Source of the DNA: UBA3495 sp964629875
GTDB taxonomy: Bacteria > Chloroflexota > Dehalococcoidia > Lucifugimonadales > UBA3495
Assembly (NCBI GenBank): GCA_964629875.1
Contig: CAZVRK010000002.1
Span: forward strand, 1-64,000
Reading direction: 5' to 3'
Length of the DNA stretch: 64,000 nt
Position 1 is the stretch's first letter. The number at the start of each line of letters is the position of its first letter. The notes under the pieces were generated by a model. That model worked only from the letters and a program-made list of their open reading frames with translations. It did no database searches and had not been told where the DNA came from. A program made the position numbers and the translations under genes. Shown piece by piece: positions 52,682 through 61,770 of the stretch.

Positions 52682-53892
52682 CTTACTTCCTCACTATCCC
52701 TCATTTGTAGAAGTCGGTTCTTCAACATAAGTCGTTCTCGGTCGTAATGACGCTTTCTCAGTTGACCTGTCATAGCCTTCTCATCAAGCAGGGCTATTTT
52801 TTCTATGATTTCATACCTAGTATCTCCAAAACCACTGGTGTTATTAATTATTTTACTTCTAATGCCAATGTAGATTGAGTAAACTAAGACTAATAGCAAT
52901 ACAATACCGACACAAATGGGCATCGCCCAATACCAAAATGTCGGTTGTACCACTCTATTCCAGAGACTAGGTACTATACCCATTTGTGGTAAATTAACTA
53001 TTTCTACAGTCAAACCCTGTTTTGGGATGCGAGATCGTGCTTCCCAAACCATATAATCGATACCTTCAATATTAATTTCAGACTCTTCCATTGGCCCCAT
53101 TGCTGTGGGTGCATTTTCATCCTTCGGGATCAGAACCTGATACAAGCTCGCACCTTGTATCAGGTTCTGTTTGAATGTAGCAGTGTCGCCGCTGTAGGGA
53201 AATCTGTAAGTATACGTCACTGAATGCGATCCTGGAGCTATTGGAGACGTCAAAGCGAAGCCTGTCCCCATGGGTATAATTTGACCACCTACCAAATCTG
53301 ATTGTAAGTCCAGATCCACTGCCCCTTCAGGCAAAGAAAACCTCATAAAACTGAATATGCCTTGACTTACAGTATTAACGTCTGGAATCAGGCTGAAATC
53401 ACTAGTATTGGATAAGCTAACAAATTCCACAGCCTCAATCATCTGCTCTTTTTCATTTATATTTGAAATAATCAACGTATGCGTATTTACAGAAATAACC
53501 GAGAGGTCTTGAGTAGGCTCATATATAGTGATTGAAATGGGTTCTAATAGATCTTCTTCAGCCAACAACACGCTATAACTCATTCCGCCATAATCGACAC
53601 CTAACGCATACCCTACAGCGTTATCAAATGTCACATCATCAAATACGAACATACCTGACGCGTCGGTTAGCGACTCGTACGTGGTAACATCTTGGCCCAT
53701 ATTATTGAAGGAATACAGAAATACAGGGAGACCAGCATCAATTGAAGAATGATCCGTACCATTAACAACTTGTCCGGTAATTACCCTCTTATCCTGAGCG
53801 TACGCTAGTGTCGCACTGAAAATTACGACCATCCCGAGACACAGCAAAGCAAGGAACATCAAAGAACTTGTTATGCGGCTATTACAATGCAT
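52678..53892 (-). CDS. Membrane-anchored extracytoplasmic protein of unknown function in the ccm cluster
   Basis: A 404-residue protein. It has a signal peptide (cut after about AYA, residue 31), then an about 80-residue carboxypeptidase-regulatory-like beta domain (ITGQVVNGTDHSS, TDASGMFVFDDVTF), a second beta-rich region (130-300), one helix near 325-348, and a cytoplasmic tail with a basic coiled region (LRKRHYDRERLMLKNRLLQ). Its place between ccmG and the CcmI-like gene, with a four-base overlap with ccmG, suggests a cytochrome c maturation role. I do not recognise the family. Confidence 0.75.
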   Translation of the reverse strand: MHCNSRITSSLMFLALLCLGMVVIFSATLAYAQDKRVITGQVVNGTDHSSIDAGLPVFLYSFNNMGQDVTTYESLTDASGMFVFDDVTFDNAVGYALGVDYGGMSYSVLLAEEDLLEPISITIYEPTQDLSVISVNTHTLIISNINEKEQMIEAVEFVSLSNTSDFSLIPDVNTVSQGIFSFMRFSLPEGAVDLDLQSDLVGGQIIPMGTGFALTSPIAPGSHSVTYTYRFPYSGDTATFKQNLIQGASLYQVLIPKDENAPTAMGPMEESEINIEGIDYMVWEARSRIPKQGLTVEIVNLPQMGIVPSLWNRVVQPTFWYWAMPICVGIVLLLVLVYSIYIGIRSKIINNTSGFGDTRYEIIEKIALLDEKAMTGQLRKRHYDRERLMLKNRLLQMRDSEEVR

Positions 53893-53899
53893 TGTTCCT

Positions 53900-54271
53900 C
53901 TAAAAAGACTCCGGTTCGCTCATAGGTTTATCCTCAGACTTTTGTAACCTGAGCCTGGCAATAGCTATTTCATTCTCCACATCAGTTTCAAGTTCACTAA
54001 ACCGTCCACTTTCCATATGCTGGATACAAGTAGCCGCGTCATTTCTATATTGATCAAGTTCTCTAGTAAACGCCTCTTCAGATATGTTTCCCATGCCGTA
54101 TTCTGATTGCAGAGCACGGATTGATCGAAGTATATTATCTAATTCTGAAGCAGAATCTCCAGGAACCGTTGAAGCGTCACCCAGATTCTGAAAATATCTG
54201 TCTTTGAAAAATGGGTATACCACTACCCCTATACAAAATAATCCTAGTAATACAGATAAAAAAACTGCCAT
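53900..54271 (-). CDS. Short CcmI-like membrane protein
   Basis: A 123-residue protein: one N-terminal helix (about 4-22) and a charged helical tail with the LRSIRALQSEYGMGNISEEAFTREL-type stretch (about 48-72) that recalls the N-terminal part of CcmI/CycH, which handles apocytochromes. The TPR part of full CcmI is missing. It lies eight bases before the unknown membrane protein and 55 bases after ccmF. Confidence 0.6.
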   Translation of the reverse strand: MAVFLSVLLGLFCIGVVVYPFFKDRYFQNLGDASTVPGDSASELDNILRSIRALQSEYGMGNISEEAFTRELDQYRNDAATCIQHMESGRFSELETDVENEIAIARLRLQKSEDKPMSEPESF

Positions 54272-54326
54272 AAAAAATTAAGCCTGTTCAGATTGAAATG
54301 TACTAGAGAAATTCATATTTCGTATT

Positions 54327-56282
54327 TCATGCCGTCTTAACAATATCTCTTCTTCGGTCAGGCCAGAGAGCTATTATTGTTCCAACCACGAATACCGGGC
54401 CAGCTACCCACATCCACCAAATCATCGGATTTACCAAAATGCGTATACCAACTGACCCATCTGCCATATTCTCACTGGGTACTATGTAAAAATCTTCGAC
54501 AGGGGTACTGTGTATAGCCGCTCTTGTAGAAGCCATATTGAATGATGGATAAAAATCCCGACGCGATGTCATATTCTTGAAGAATTGCCCGTCACGTGAC
54601 ACCTCAACATCTGTTAAATATGAAACTCGATCAGAGCGCGATATAACGTTAGTCCCTACATATTTAACCGCATAATTCGATACATCTACTGACTCACCTT
54701 GGGCCAGTACAACATCTTTCTGAATATTAAAAAATGATGCTCCCAAAACACCCAGTAAGACCATTACCACAGCTAGATGAACTATGTATCCACCATACCT
54801 AGGACGATTAGCCATTAATAATCTTGCGAACGCTACCGGATAACTTTCGCGAAATGCTGATCTCCTAGACCTACAACCATTAATCCATTCTATTATGATC
54901 CCAGTCGTTACCATACCGGCTATACCATACCCGATTAAAGGATATAGTTTGGTAAAACCCATCAGAGCCAATATTATAATAATGATAAACCCAACTATAC
55001 CTGGCCACATTAATGATTTGCATAATGTAGAAGCACTAGCTTGTCTCCATGGTATCAATGGTCCAATTCCCATCAGCATAATAAGAGCTAACATTATCGG
55101 TCCATTAACTTGATCATAGAATGGCCGCGCAATAGTTATTTCCTGAGCGGTTATCAATTTCGAAATCAATGGATATACCGTTCCCCATAAAGTAACAAAC
55201 GCTATTCCCAGCAACAGAAGGTTGTTCATTAAGAAAGCCGATTCACGGGAAAGCATAGATTCAAGCGCACGAGCACTCCTCAACAAATTGAAACGCCAGA
55301 AGAATATCGCAAATGGAACCACAGTCCCAAAGGCTAAAAACAGCAAGAACACCCAGCCTAAAGAAGATGCACCAAAAGAGTGAACAGAAGGCACAGGGCC
55401 ACCTCTATTCATAAACATTCCGTATAAAGCAAGAGAAAAGGCTATGTTGATCATTACTATGTTCCACATTCGGAACATACCTCGTCGTCTCTGAACCATT
55501 ATAGAATGAATAAATGCAGTTAATACTAACCAAGGCATAAAAGCAGCGTTTTCTACTGGGTCCCAAAACCAAAATCCGCCCCAGCCCAATATAGTGTAGG
55601 CCCACCAAGATCCTAATAGAAGCCCACTGGCCAATAACAGCCAAATAACCAATCCCCAAATCCTGCCGATCTCCACCCATTCGTCACGAGTTTGCTTACC
55701 TAATATTCCACCAATAGCAAAAGCTGTAGGTATCGTTATTCCTATAAGACCAGCCATAAGAGCAGGGGGATGAAAAAACATACCGAAATGTGTCAATAGT
55801 GGATTAATTCCTTCTCCGTCTGGAGGAGTTATAGGTAATTTTGCAAATGGATTAGCCATGAAAGCCATCACTACTAAGAAAAAGACCAACACTACCATCA
55901 TGATTGCTGTTGAAAAGGGCAATGTTGGTCGCACCCTGGATGGAGCTAACCTAACTGCTAAAGCTGCCATCACGGATAATACAAAAGCGATATATAACAA
56001 CGACCCTTCATTACCGGCGTAAAAGGCAACCCAGGTATAGATATGGTCCATAGCAAGGTTACTATGCCCCGCGACATATGCAATAGAAAAATCCCTACTA
56101 ATGAACAGACCGACTAAGCTAGCAGTGCAAACTCCCAGGACTAGCACTAGTAAATAAACTGACTTCCTCGAACTCTCTAGGAGGGCATAAATACCGAATA
56201 TCTTACCTACAACAGATCCCACACCAGAATAAGTGGCTAAACAGATCGCCATCCATAACGTAGTCGCTCCTAATTCACCCAC
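54327..56282 (-). CDS. ccmF: Cytochrome c heme lyase subunit CcmF
   Basis: A 651-residue protein with about 14 helices. The WWD-type heme-handling motif is WGGFWFWDPVENAAFMPWL (about 230-250), after the EGSLLY and MANPFAKL regions. The C-terminal periplasm-facing domain (about 530-620) is typical of CcmF. It ligates heme to apocytochrome c. Conserved His residues that could ligate heme are in LTHFGMFFHPPALM and TAFIHSIMV. It overlaps ccmH by eight bases. Confidence 0.96.
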   Translation of the reverse strand: MGELGATTLWMAICLATYSGVGSVVGKIFGIYALLESSRKSVYLLVLVLGVCTASLVGLFISRDFSIAYVAGHSNLAMDHIYTWVAFYAGNEGSLLYIAFVLSVMAALAVRLAPSRVRPTLPFSTAIMMVVLVFFLVVMAFMANPFAKLPITPPDGEGINPLLTHFGMFFHPPALMAGLIGITIPTAFAIGGILGKQTRDEWVEIGRIWGLVIWLLLASGLLLGSWWAYTILGWGGFWFWDPVENAAFMPWLVLTAFIHSIMVQRRRGMFRMWNIVMINIAFSLALYGMFMNRGGPVPSVHSFGASSLGWVFLLFLAFGTVVPFAIFFWRFNLLRSARALESMLSRESAFLMNNLLLLGIAFVTLWGTVYPLISKLITAQEITIARPFYDQVNGPIMLALIMLMGIGPLIPWRQASASTLCKSLMWPGIVGFIIIIILALMGFTKLYPLIGYGIAGMVTTGIIIEWINGCRSRRSAFRESYPVAFARLLMANRPRYGGYIVHLAVVMVLLGVLGASFFNIQKDVVLAQGESVDVSNYAVKYVGTNVISRSDRVSYLTDVEVSRDGQFFKNMTSRRDFYPSFNMASTRAAIHSTPVEDFYIVPSENMADGSVGIRILVNPMIWWMWVAGPVFVVGTIIALWPDRRRDIVKTA

Positions 56283-56898
56283 GATCGCAATCTTCCTCTG
56301 CAGGATTAATCGTATCCTCTAAACTGGACCCCCTAGGATCACTTTGTGAGACTATCTTATCAACAATCCCTAGATATCTATGACGATCTTCCTGATCATC
56401 TGAAACCGTATTTCCTGGCGCTACATGTTCTTTAGAAATTTTCATTGACCTAAGTGCAAAGATTCCGAGAGATAATGCTCCAAAGACGATAAAAATCGGG
56501 GCAACCCACGCTATCAGGTGAAAACCCTCTCTCTTCGGTGCCGCTAACACCTGTTCTCCGTACCTATCTACAAAGTAATCTAGTATTTGTTCCCGAGTCT
56601 GACCCTCTGACAACTTCTCCCTAATTATCTGCTTCATCTGACGAGCAAGCGGAACTTGAGCCTGATCAATTGTTTCAGCTGGGCACACTGGGCACATTAT
56701 CATCCCATCTATGGCATAAGCTTCTTCTTCGTCATATTCCATAGAAGAAAGCTCCCGTTCTGGAGACTGTGCGTATACAGGATGTACCAACATTAAACCG
56801 CTAAGCAATATCGTAAGTAGAAGGATATATCCCGCGTACTTTGAACGCGCCTCAAGAAGAGCGACAGCGTATATGCTCCGACTAAATCTGTAGTGCAA
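56275..56898 (-). CDS. ccmH: Cytochrome c maturation protein CcmH/CycL
   Basis: A 207-residue protein. A signal-like helix (about 20-44, ending VYAQSP) is followed by the thiol motif MCPVCPAETIDQAQ (the CcmH LRCxxCQ-like site) and the helical MKQIIREKLSEGQTREQILDYFVDRYGEQVL region, then a single membrane helix near 134-154 and a charged tail. It receives reducing equivalents from CcmG and presents apocytochrome c. It is first in the ccm cluster. Confidence 0.93.
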   Translation of the reverse strand: MHYRFSRSIYAVALLEARSKYAGYILLLTILLSGLMLVHPVYAQSPERELSSMEYDEEEAYAIDGMIMCPVCPAETIDQAQVPLARQMKQIIREKLSEGQTREQILDYFVDRYGEQVLAAPKREGFHLIAWVAPIFIVFGALSLGIFALRSMKISKEHVAPGNTVSDDQEDRHRYLGIVDKIVSQSDPRGSSLEDTINPAEEDCDRG

Positions 56899-56966
56899 TT
56901 CCCGGTCCTACAATCAGGATATATACAAAATAGCTTTGGTCATTATGGAAACTACTAGACCAGTGA

Positions 56967-57500
56967 TTACTTGCAAGCCTCTGGTTGTTGGCCTTGAATA
57001 CAATTGACAACGTAATTAGCCGTTATGATCATTTCCTCTTCCGTCATCAATTTAGCGAAACTCGGCATAACCTGTAGGCCGTTAACTAAGAACCCCTGAA
57101 CTCCAGCCACTCCAAGGGCTTTAGCTTGATCTGCTGTTAAATCAGGAGTAACTACCGGCTGATATCCGTATTTACTCGTCATGGTACTAAGTACCGGACC
57201 ATCGCCTTGGCCGGCTGTTCCATGACACATAGAACAGTTAACATCATACATATGCTTACCATCATCAGTGTAGGATGTAGCCTTGGGCGCGTCATATACA
57301 GGGACTGCTGAAGCCGGAACGCTCAGCCGAGGTGGTTCATGTGATTTATAAGAATCCTGATAATGCATCTCATAGAAGATATCAAATGGATATGAACCTT
57401 GAGAACAACCCATGGCCGTAAGCAGTACGGTGGTTATTGATATACCCATTAATATTGTTTTGATTCGTTTAAGGCTGGTCATTCTCATTATTTCTGCCAA
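56967..57500 (-). CDS. actE: Monoheme cytochrome c lipoprotein, ActE-like
   Basis: A 177-residue lipoprotein (LTAMGC lipobox, Cys near 32). After a spacer it has one cytochrome c domain with CSMCH (about residue 93) and the Met ligand in VMPSF. The N-terminal part of the mature protein (YPFDIFYEMHYQDSYKSHEPP) is typical of ActE and related complexes. It carries electrons from the complex III-like assembly to soluble cytochromes or the caa3 oxidase. It is the last gene of the act operon. Confidence 0.9.
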   Translation of the reverse strand: MAEIMRMTSLKRIKTILMGISITTVLLTAMGCSQGSYPFDIFYEMHYQDSYKSHEPPRLSVPASAVPVYDAPKATSYTDDGKHMYDVNCSMCHGTAGQGDGPVLSTMTSKYGYQPVVTPDLTADQAKALGVAGVQGFLVNGLQVMPSFAKLMTEEEMIITANYVVNCIQGQQPEACK

Positions 57501-57530
57501 TTTTTCAATATAAATCCGATCTTCTTACCG

Positions 57531-58040
57531 CTATCCTTCTGTCTTCACATCCACGGCGCCCGCTTGGTTAAGAATACCTGTCGTCTGATCCAGATCACCA
57601 TCTTCAACACTTGCTAGAACACCTATATAACCCTCGGTTATACGAGTGTCATATAGTCCACTTTTCAATTTTGGAAGTCTAGATTCGAAAATCACACCAA
57701 GGCACGTGAATAAAATAGCGCCCAGCATGGTCCCTTCATAACTTACTACTGCCATCGCCGGAAGCGCCAATATTGGCTTACCTCCAGTAACCAAAGGGTA
57801 GGCCAACTGAGTCATTGAGGTTAACAAAATCGCAGCAGAAAGCCCCAGAGTCGCTCCTATAAAAGGAAACAAGTATAATCTATGTTTCTCTTCTCGCTCG
57901 CCAAATGCTCCTTCGGGATACGGCGCGTCGGTTAGGAAATCAATATCCCTGTCTGATACACCTGACGACTTTAGAGCATCACCAGCATCTGCCGCCTGAT
58001 TAGCATCTTTGAATAAACCCAATATAGGACGTTTAGCCAT
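57531..58040 (-). CDS. actD: Alternative complex III subunit ActD (DUF3341)
   Basis: A 169-residue protein with the DUF3341 pattern: LGLFKDANQAADAGDALKSSG, the IDFLTDAPYPEG segment, then two helices (about 50-72 and 90-118) around YPLVTGGKPILALPAM and VSYEGTMLGAI. It is a structural membrane subunit with no cofactor. It lies between actC and actE, as in known act operons. Confidence 0.9.
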   Translation of the reverse strand: MAKRPILGLFKDANQAADAGDALKSSGVSDRDIDFLTDAPYPEGAFGEREEKHRLYLFPFIGATLGLSAAILLTSMTQLAYPLVTGGKPILALPAMAVVSYEGTMLGAILFTCLGVIFESRLPKLKSGLYDTRITEGYIGVLASVEDGDLDQTTGILNQAGAVDVKTEG

Positions 58041-58067
58041 ACGATTACCTCGTCAAATTTCCTAAAA

Positions 58068-59447
58068 CTAATCTTCTCTAAAAACTGCCGGAACAACCCG
58101 CCTACCAATCTTAACGGATTCATTTTTAAGTATATCTCCCTCTTTTATGTCATACAGGGGTATAAGAGGGAAAACTCTACTGAACAGCAACAATAGCATG
58201 GAAACAAACGCGAACGTCGCTCCAACTATTATAGCCTCATAAACTGATGGAACGTAGCTGTTCCAACTAAACGTGAAAGCGGTACGATTAGCCAGACCAG
58301 GAACAATGATCAGGTATCTCTCTAACCACATACCTATATTCACCGAGATACACGCAAGCGACATTATCCAGAGATTTCTACGAGCACGTCGTGTCAACCA
58401 CAAAGCTACTGGAATAAAGTAAGTGGTCACTATGAATATAATTGTCCAAGCCTGGAATGGTTCTTGAATAAACTGTAGACTTCGGACTGCTATTTCATCA
58501 GCCTCACGCCCGTAAATACCGAATATTACTTCCATAACAAAGAAATAGAACCAGCCGGTAGCGACTACAACTAATAGCCTTCCTAATCCATCTATATGCT
58601 CGTGACGGATGTAATCTTGCCAACCATACATCCAGCGTAACAATATCAATACGAAAGCAACCGCCGACACTCCAGAGTGTACTGCCCCTACAACGAAATA
58701 AGGAGCGAATATAGTTGAATGCCACGACTTTGCGGCCACTGCCATACCGAAATCCCACGACACTATGCTATGGACTGACACGAAGACTGGTAGTATCAAA
58801 GCAGACAACAAGACACCAGCTATGATCTGCAGCTTCCATTGCCTAGCATTACCTTCCCATCCCATCGCTAGGAGCCCATATATCCGGTGCGATATGCCAG
58901 TAGTACGGTCTCGTAATACTGCGAAATCCGGAACCAAAGCTATTAACACAAACAAAGTACTTGACGTTAAATATGTAAGAATAGCGCTGGGGTCCCAAAT
59001 TAGAGGAGTCCGGACGTTAGGCCATATTCCTCGAGCGAAATCATAAGGAAAGGCCCAATAAAGTATCCTCCAAGGCCTCCCTGTGTGTATGATCGGCATA
59101 ATCATAGCCGTCATCAGCGAGAATATAGTCAGTACTTCAGCGGCTCTTGTAGCCGGCCTTCTCCACTCGGCTTTAGCTAAACGCAGAATAGCAGATAACA
59201 TAACTCCTGCATGGCTAATACCTATCCAGAATACGAAGTTAGTAATAAAGAATCCCCAAAAAATAGGGCGGTTCAGACCTGTAATACCAAGCCCACGATT
59301 GATCATATAACCAATAAGTATCGCTGCTATAAGTACTATCAGACCGAGTATCCCGACCACTGGCCAAAACCATTTGGGTGTTTCCAAAATTGATCGGAGC
59401 AGATCTCTATTAACTTGTTCGGCGGGTAGAACTCTACCTTCCTGCAT
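58068..59447 (-). CDS. actC: Alternative complex III subunit ActC (NrfD-like)
   Basis: A 459-residue NrfD/PsrC-family membrane protein with about ten helices. Diagnostic segments are ITNFVFWIGISHAGVMLSAILRL, RPATRAAEVLTIFSLM, HTGRPWRILYWAFPYD and VPDFAVLRDRT, matching the quinol-side subunit of alternative complex III. It follows the other NrfD-like gene and precedes actD. Confidence 0.92.
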   Translation of the reverse strand: MQEGRVLPAEQVNRDLLRSILETPKWFWPVVGILGLIVLIAAILIGYMINRGLGITGLNRPIFWGFFITNFVFWIGISHAGVMLSAILRLAKAEWRRPATRAAEVLTIFSLMTAMIMPIIHTGRPWRILYWAFPYDFARGIWPNVRTPLIWDPSAILTYLTSSTLFVLIALVPDFAVLRDRTTGISHRIYGLLAMGWEGNARQWKLQIIAGVLLSALILPVFVSVHSIVSWDFGMAVAAKSWHSTIFAPYFVVGAVHSGVSAVAFVLILLRWMYGWQDYIRHEHIDGLGRLLVVVATGWFYFFVMEVIFGIYGREADEIAVRSLQFIQEPFQAWTIIFIVTTYFIPVALWLTRRARRNLWIMSLACISVNIGMWLERYLIIVPGLANRTAFTFSWNSYVPSVYEAIIVGATFAFVSMLLLLFSRVFPLIPLYDIKEGDILKNESVKIGRRVVPAVFRED

Positions 59448-59522
59448 TTTTGGCTCCTATGCCTCGTATCTTCTCTTAGTTTATACCAGAGAAGTAAACG
59501 CTATTATTTCCTATCTATTTGT

Positions 59523-60944
59523 TTATTCTGGTTTAGCTAAGACCAGATATTCTCCTCGGTATAAGGTACCCATCTTTTGATACATGGCCCCTTCCTTGAC
59601 TTCCCATACTGACAGAGCCGGAAGGATTCTTGTTCCGATTAGATAGATGAACGCAACCAAGCCTATTCCACCTAGTACCATGAAGATATCCCATACATCA
59701 GGAAATACTGGCGGCGGCACTTTAAACAGGCCTAGGTGATATATATCACCAGCATTAAATGCGCCTACAAATATCCTGATCTGGAACAATAGATTGCCAA
59801 CGAGTATAAATATTCCCGCTAGAGCAGGCCCCCAAGCAGTTTTCCTTACTGGATTCCATACTAGAATCCAAAACGGTATCAAGAAAATAAATATAACATT
59901 TAGCCAGAAAATCCATGAGTAGGACTCAAACATCAGATATCTCAGGATGTTCTGTTCCAATTCCATTCGCCCATACCAAAGAGTTATAAAGAAAGCGAAG
60001 AGGTGGTAAGTCCAGAGGAGTGTCAATCCTATTTGTATTTTACTAGCCGACCAAAAAACGGAAGTACCAAAATACTTCTCGTACCCTCCCCATTTCCGCA
60101 TGGTAAAGGCTATTATTAAAATGATACTTAGAGCTGACTGAAACCCTGTTACCGTGTACAGAGGCGGCAAGATGGAGTCTTTCCATCCAGGTATGAGACT
60201 CATCGCAAAATCACTAACAATTAAGAAATGGACAAATACTACCATCATAAAATACAAAGCACCCAAGAGCGCAAGACTGATTTTTTGATGAATCCACTGT
60301 TTCTTTGTACCGTACCAATGACCAGCTAACAAAGTATATAATTTTTTACGCCATCCGTTTGTCGTTGAACGGGTTTCTGCAAGATCTGGCACGACAGACA
60401 CCCACAATATGACGAGACTCAACACAGCTAGAGATATTATTCCTAAGAAATCCCACCAATGGGGGGCACCAACCGGAACTTCCATCCAAATAGTCTTACG
60501 AATCTGAAGTTCACCATGCATACCTGGTGTAAAATTCGGGTTATTAATCGACGGTAGTAGATATATCAGAGGGATATACAGAATCACATTTACTACGCCA
60601 ACTAACGCGAATAATTCTGAAATTCTAGATATCGGCCTTCTCCAGTGGCTCTTCGTCAGCCTAAAGGCTACAGCCACCAATGGAGCCGAACTGGTTATAA
60701 TAAATATGTACGAGAAAATGGCGGCGTAATAACCCCATGCACCGTAATCTGAGAAGCCATCAGTTGCCATCCTCAATACAAATCCCACTACACCAAGAAC
60801 AGCCAATACACCAGCGATAACTAACCCTAACTTAAGAATCTTTGGGGTAGAAGCCGTCTTATTAGCGACATCCTGAGTTGTAGACTGTGCGTCGGGAAAG
60901 ACCCACATGTCGTGAGGGTAATGACTTTCTGAATGACTAGACAT
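59523..60944 (-). CDS. Second NrfD-like membrane subunit of the act operon
   Basis: A 473-residue NrfD-family membrane protein with about ten helices. Conserved NrfD features are IFIITSSAPLVAVAFRLTKSHWRRPISRI, LAGHWYGTKKQW and VFVHFLIVSDFAM. It is not closely similar to the following ActC. In canonical act operons a second NrfD protein, ActF, comes last (actABCDEF); here it comes before actC. It could be an ActF-like subunit or a proton-translocating addition. It overlaps actB2 by eight bases. Confidence 0.85.
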   Translation of the reverse strand: MSSHSESHYPHDMWVFPDAQSTTQDVANKTASTPKILKLGLVIAGVLAVLGVVGFVLRMATDGFSDYGAWGYYAAIFSYIFIITSSAPLVAVAFRLTKSHWRRPISRISELFALVGVVNVILYIPLIYLLPSINNPNFTPGMHGELQIRKTIWMEVPVGAPHWWDFLGIISLAVLSLVILWVSVVPDLAETRSTTNGWRKKLYTLLAGHWYGTKKQWIHQKISLALLGALYFMMVVFVHFLIVSDFAMSLIPGWKDSILPPLYTVTGFQSALSIILIIAFTMRKWGGYEKYFGTSVFWSASKIQIGLTLLWTYHLFAFFITLWYGRMELEQNILRYLMFESYSWIFWLNVIFIFLIPFWILVWNPVRKTAWGPALAGIFILVGNLLFQIRIFVGAFNAGDIYHLGLFKVPPPVFPDVWDIFMVLGGIGLVAFIYLIGTRILPALSVWEVKEGAMYQKMGTLYRGEYLVLAKPE

Positions 60945-61728
60945 GTCCGTCGCCTTTACCTAAAGGATGTTGATCAATTTTCTTGAGATATATCACGTTA
61001 GGCCTTGTGTTAACTTCTTCCATTAACCTGTACCCGCGAGTCTCTCTCTCATGTTCGTGATGAATATCATGAGCATTTACGTCATCAAAATAGTTCCTGA
61101 TCTTAGCCCCGTCGTCGTGCTGGTCTCCAAAAGTCAATGCACTGGTAGGACACGCATGAACGCATGCTGGAGCATAATTTCCTTTTTCCAGGGCTTCGTC
61201 ATTTAATCTCGCCCCAGATTGACGTTCAACCTTTAGCTCCGCTCTTCTCAACCTCTGGACACAAAACGTGCATTTCTCAGTTATTCCCCGAGTTCGCACA
61301 GTCACATCAGGGTTCAGTTGATTTTCCAGCCTTTCTGGCCATCCAGGATGCCAATAATTGAAGAAGCGGACTTGGTATGGACAGTTGTTGATACAGTAAC
61401 GAGTTCCGACACATCGATTATATACCTGAACATTTAGCCCTTGATCATTATGATAAGTCGCATACATTGGGCATACAGGCTCACACGGTGCATTATCACA
61501 GTGCTGGCATAACACTGGAATGTAGCGAGCTTTTACATTCGGATATTCGCCTTCCCAGTATCTCTCAATACGAATCCACTCATTCACACGCTTCTGTAGG
61601 AATGTATCTTTAGTATTAAGTGGAATGTTATTCTCGGCCTGACAAGCAATTACACAAGCTTGACAGCCAGTACATTTGTCAATATCTACTACCATTCCCC
61701 ACTTATGGTCTATTCGATTACTTACCAT
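60937..61728 (-). CDS. actB2: Iron-sulfur subunit of alternative complex III (ActB C-terminal part)
   Basis: A 263-residue four-cluster ferredoxin protein. Cys groups are CTGCQACVIAC, CQHCDNAPCEPVCP, CVGTRYCINNCPY and CTFCVQR with CVHACP. In the third group a Thr replaces one Cys (CVGT), which fits the [3Fe-4S] site known in ActB. In the common form this is fused to the molybdopterin-like domain; here it is a separate gene 42 bases after actB1. Confidence 0.93.
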   Translation of the reverse strand: MVSNRIDHKWGMVVDIDKCTGCQACVIACQAENNIPLNTKDTFLQKRVNEWIRIERYWEGEYPNVKARYIPVLCQHCDNAPCEPVCPMYATYHNDQGLNVQVYNRCVGTRYCINNCPYQVRFFNYWHPGWPERLENQLNPDVTVRTRGITEKCTFCVQRLRRAELKVERQSGARLNDEALEKGNYAPACVHACPTSALTFGDQHDDGAKIRNYFDDVNAHDIHHEHERETRGYRLMEEVNTRPNVIYLKKIDQHPLGKGDGHV

Positions 61729-61770
61729 TTTCCCTCTGAGTTCGCCATATTTTTATCAGGACTGACCTTC

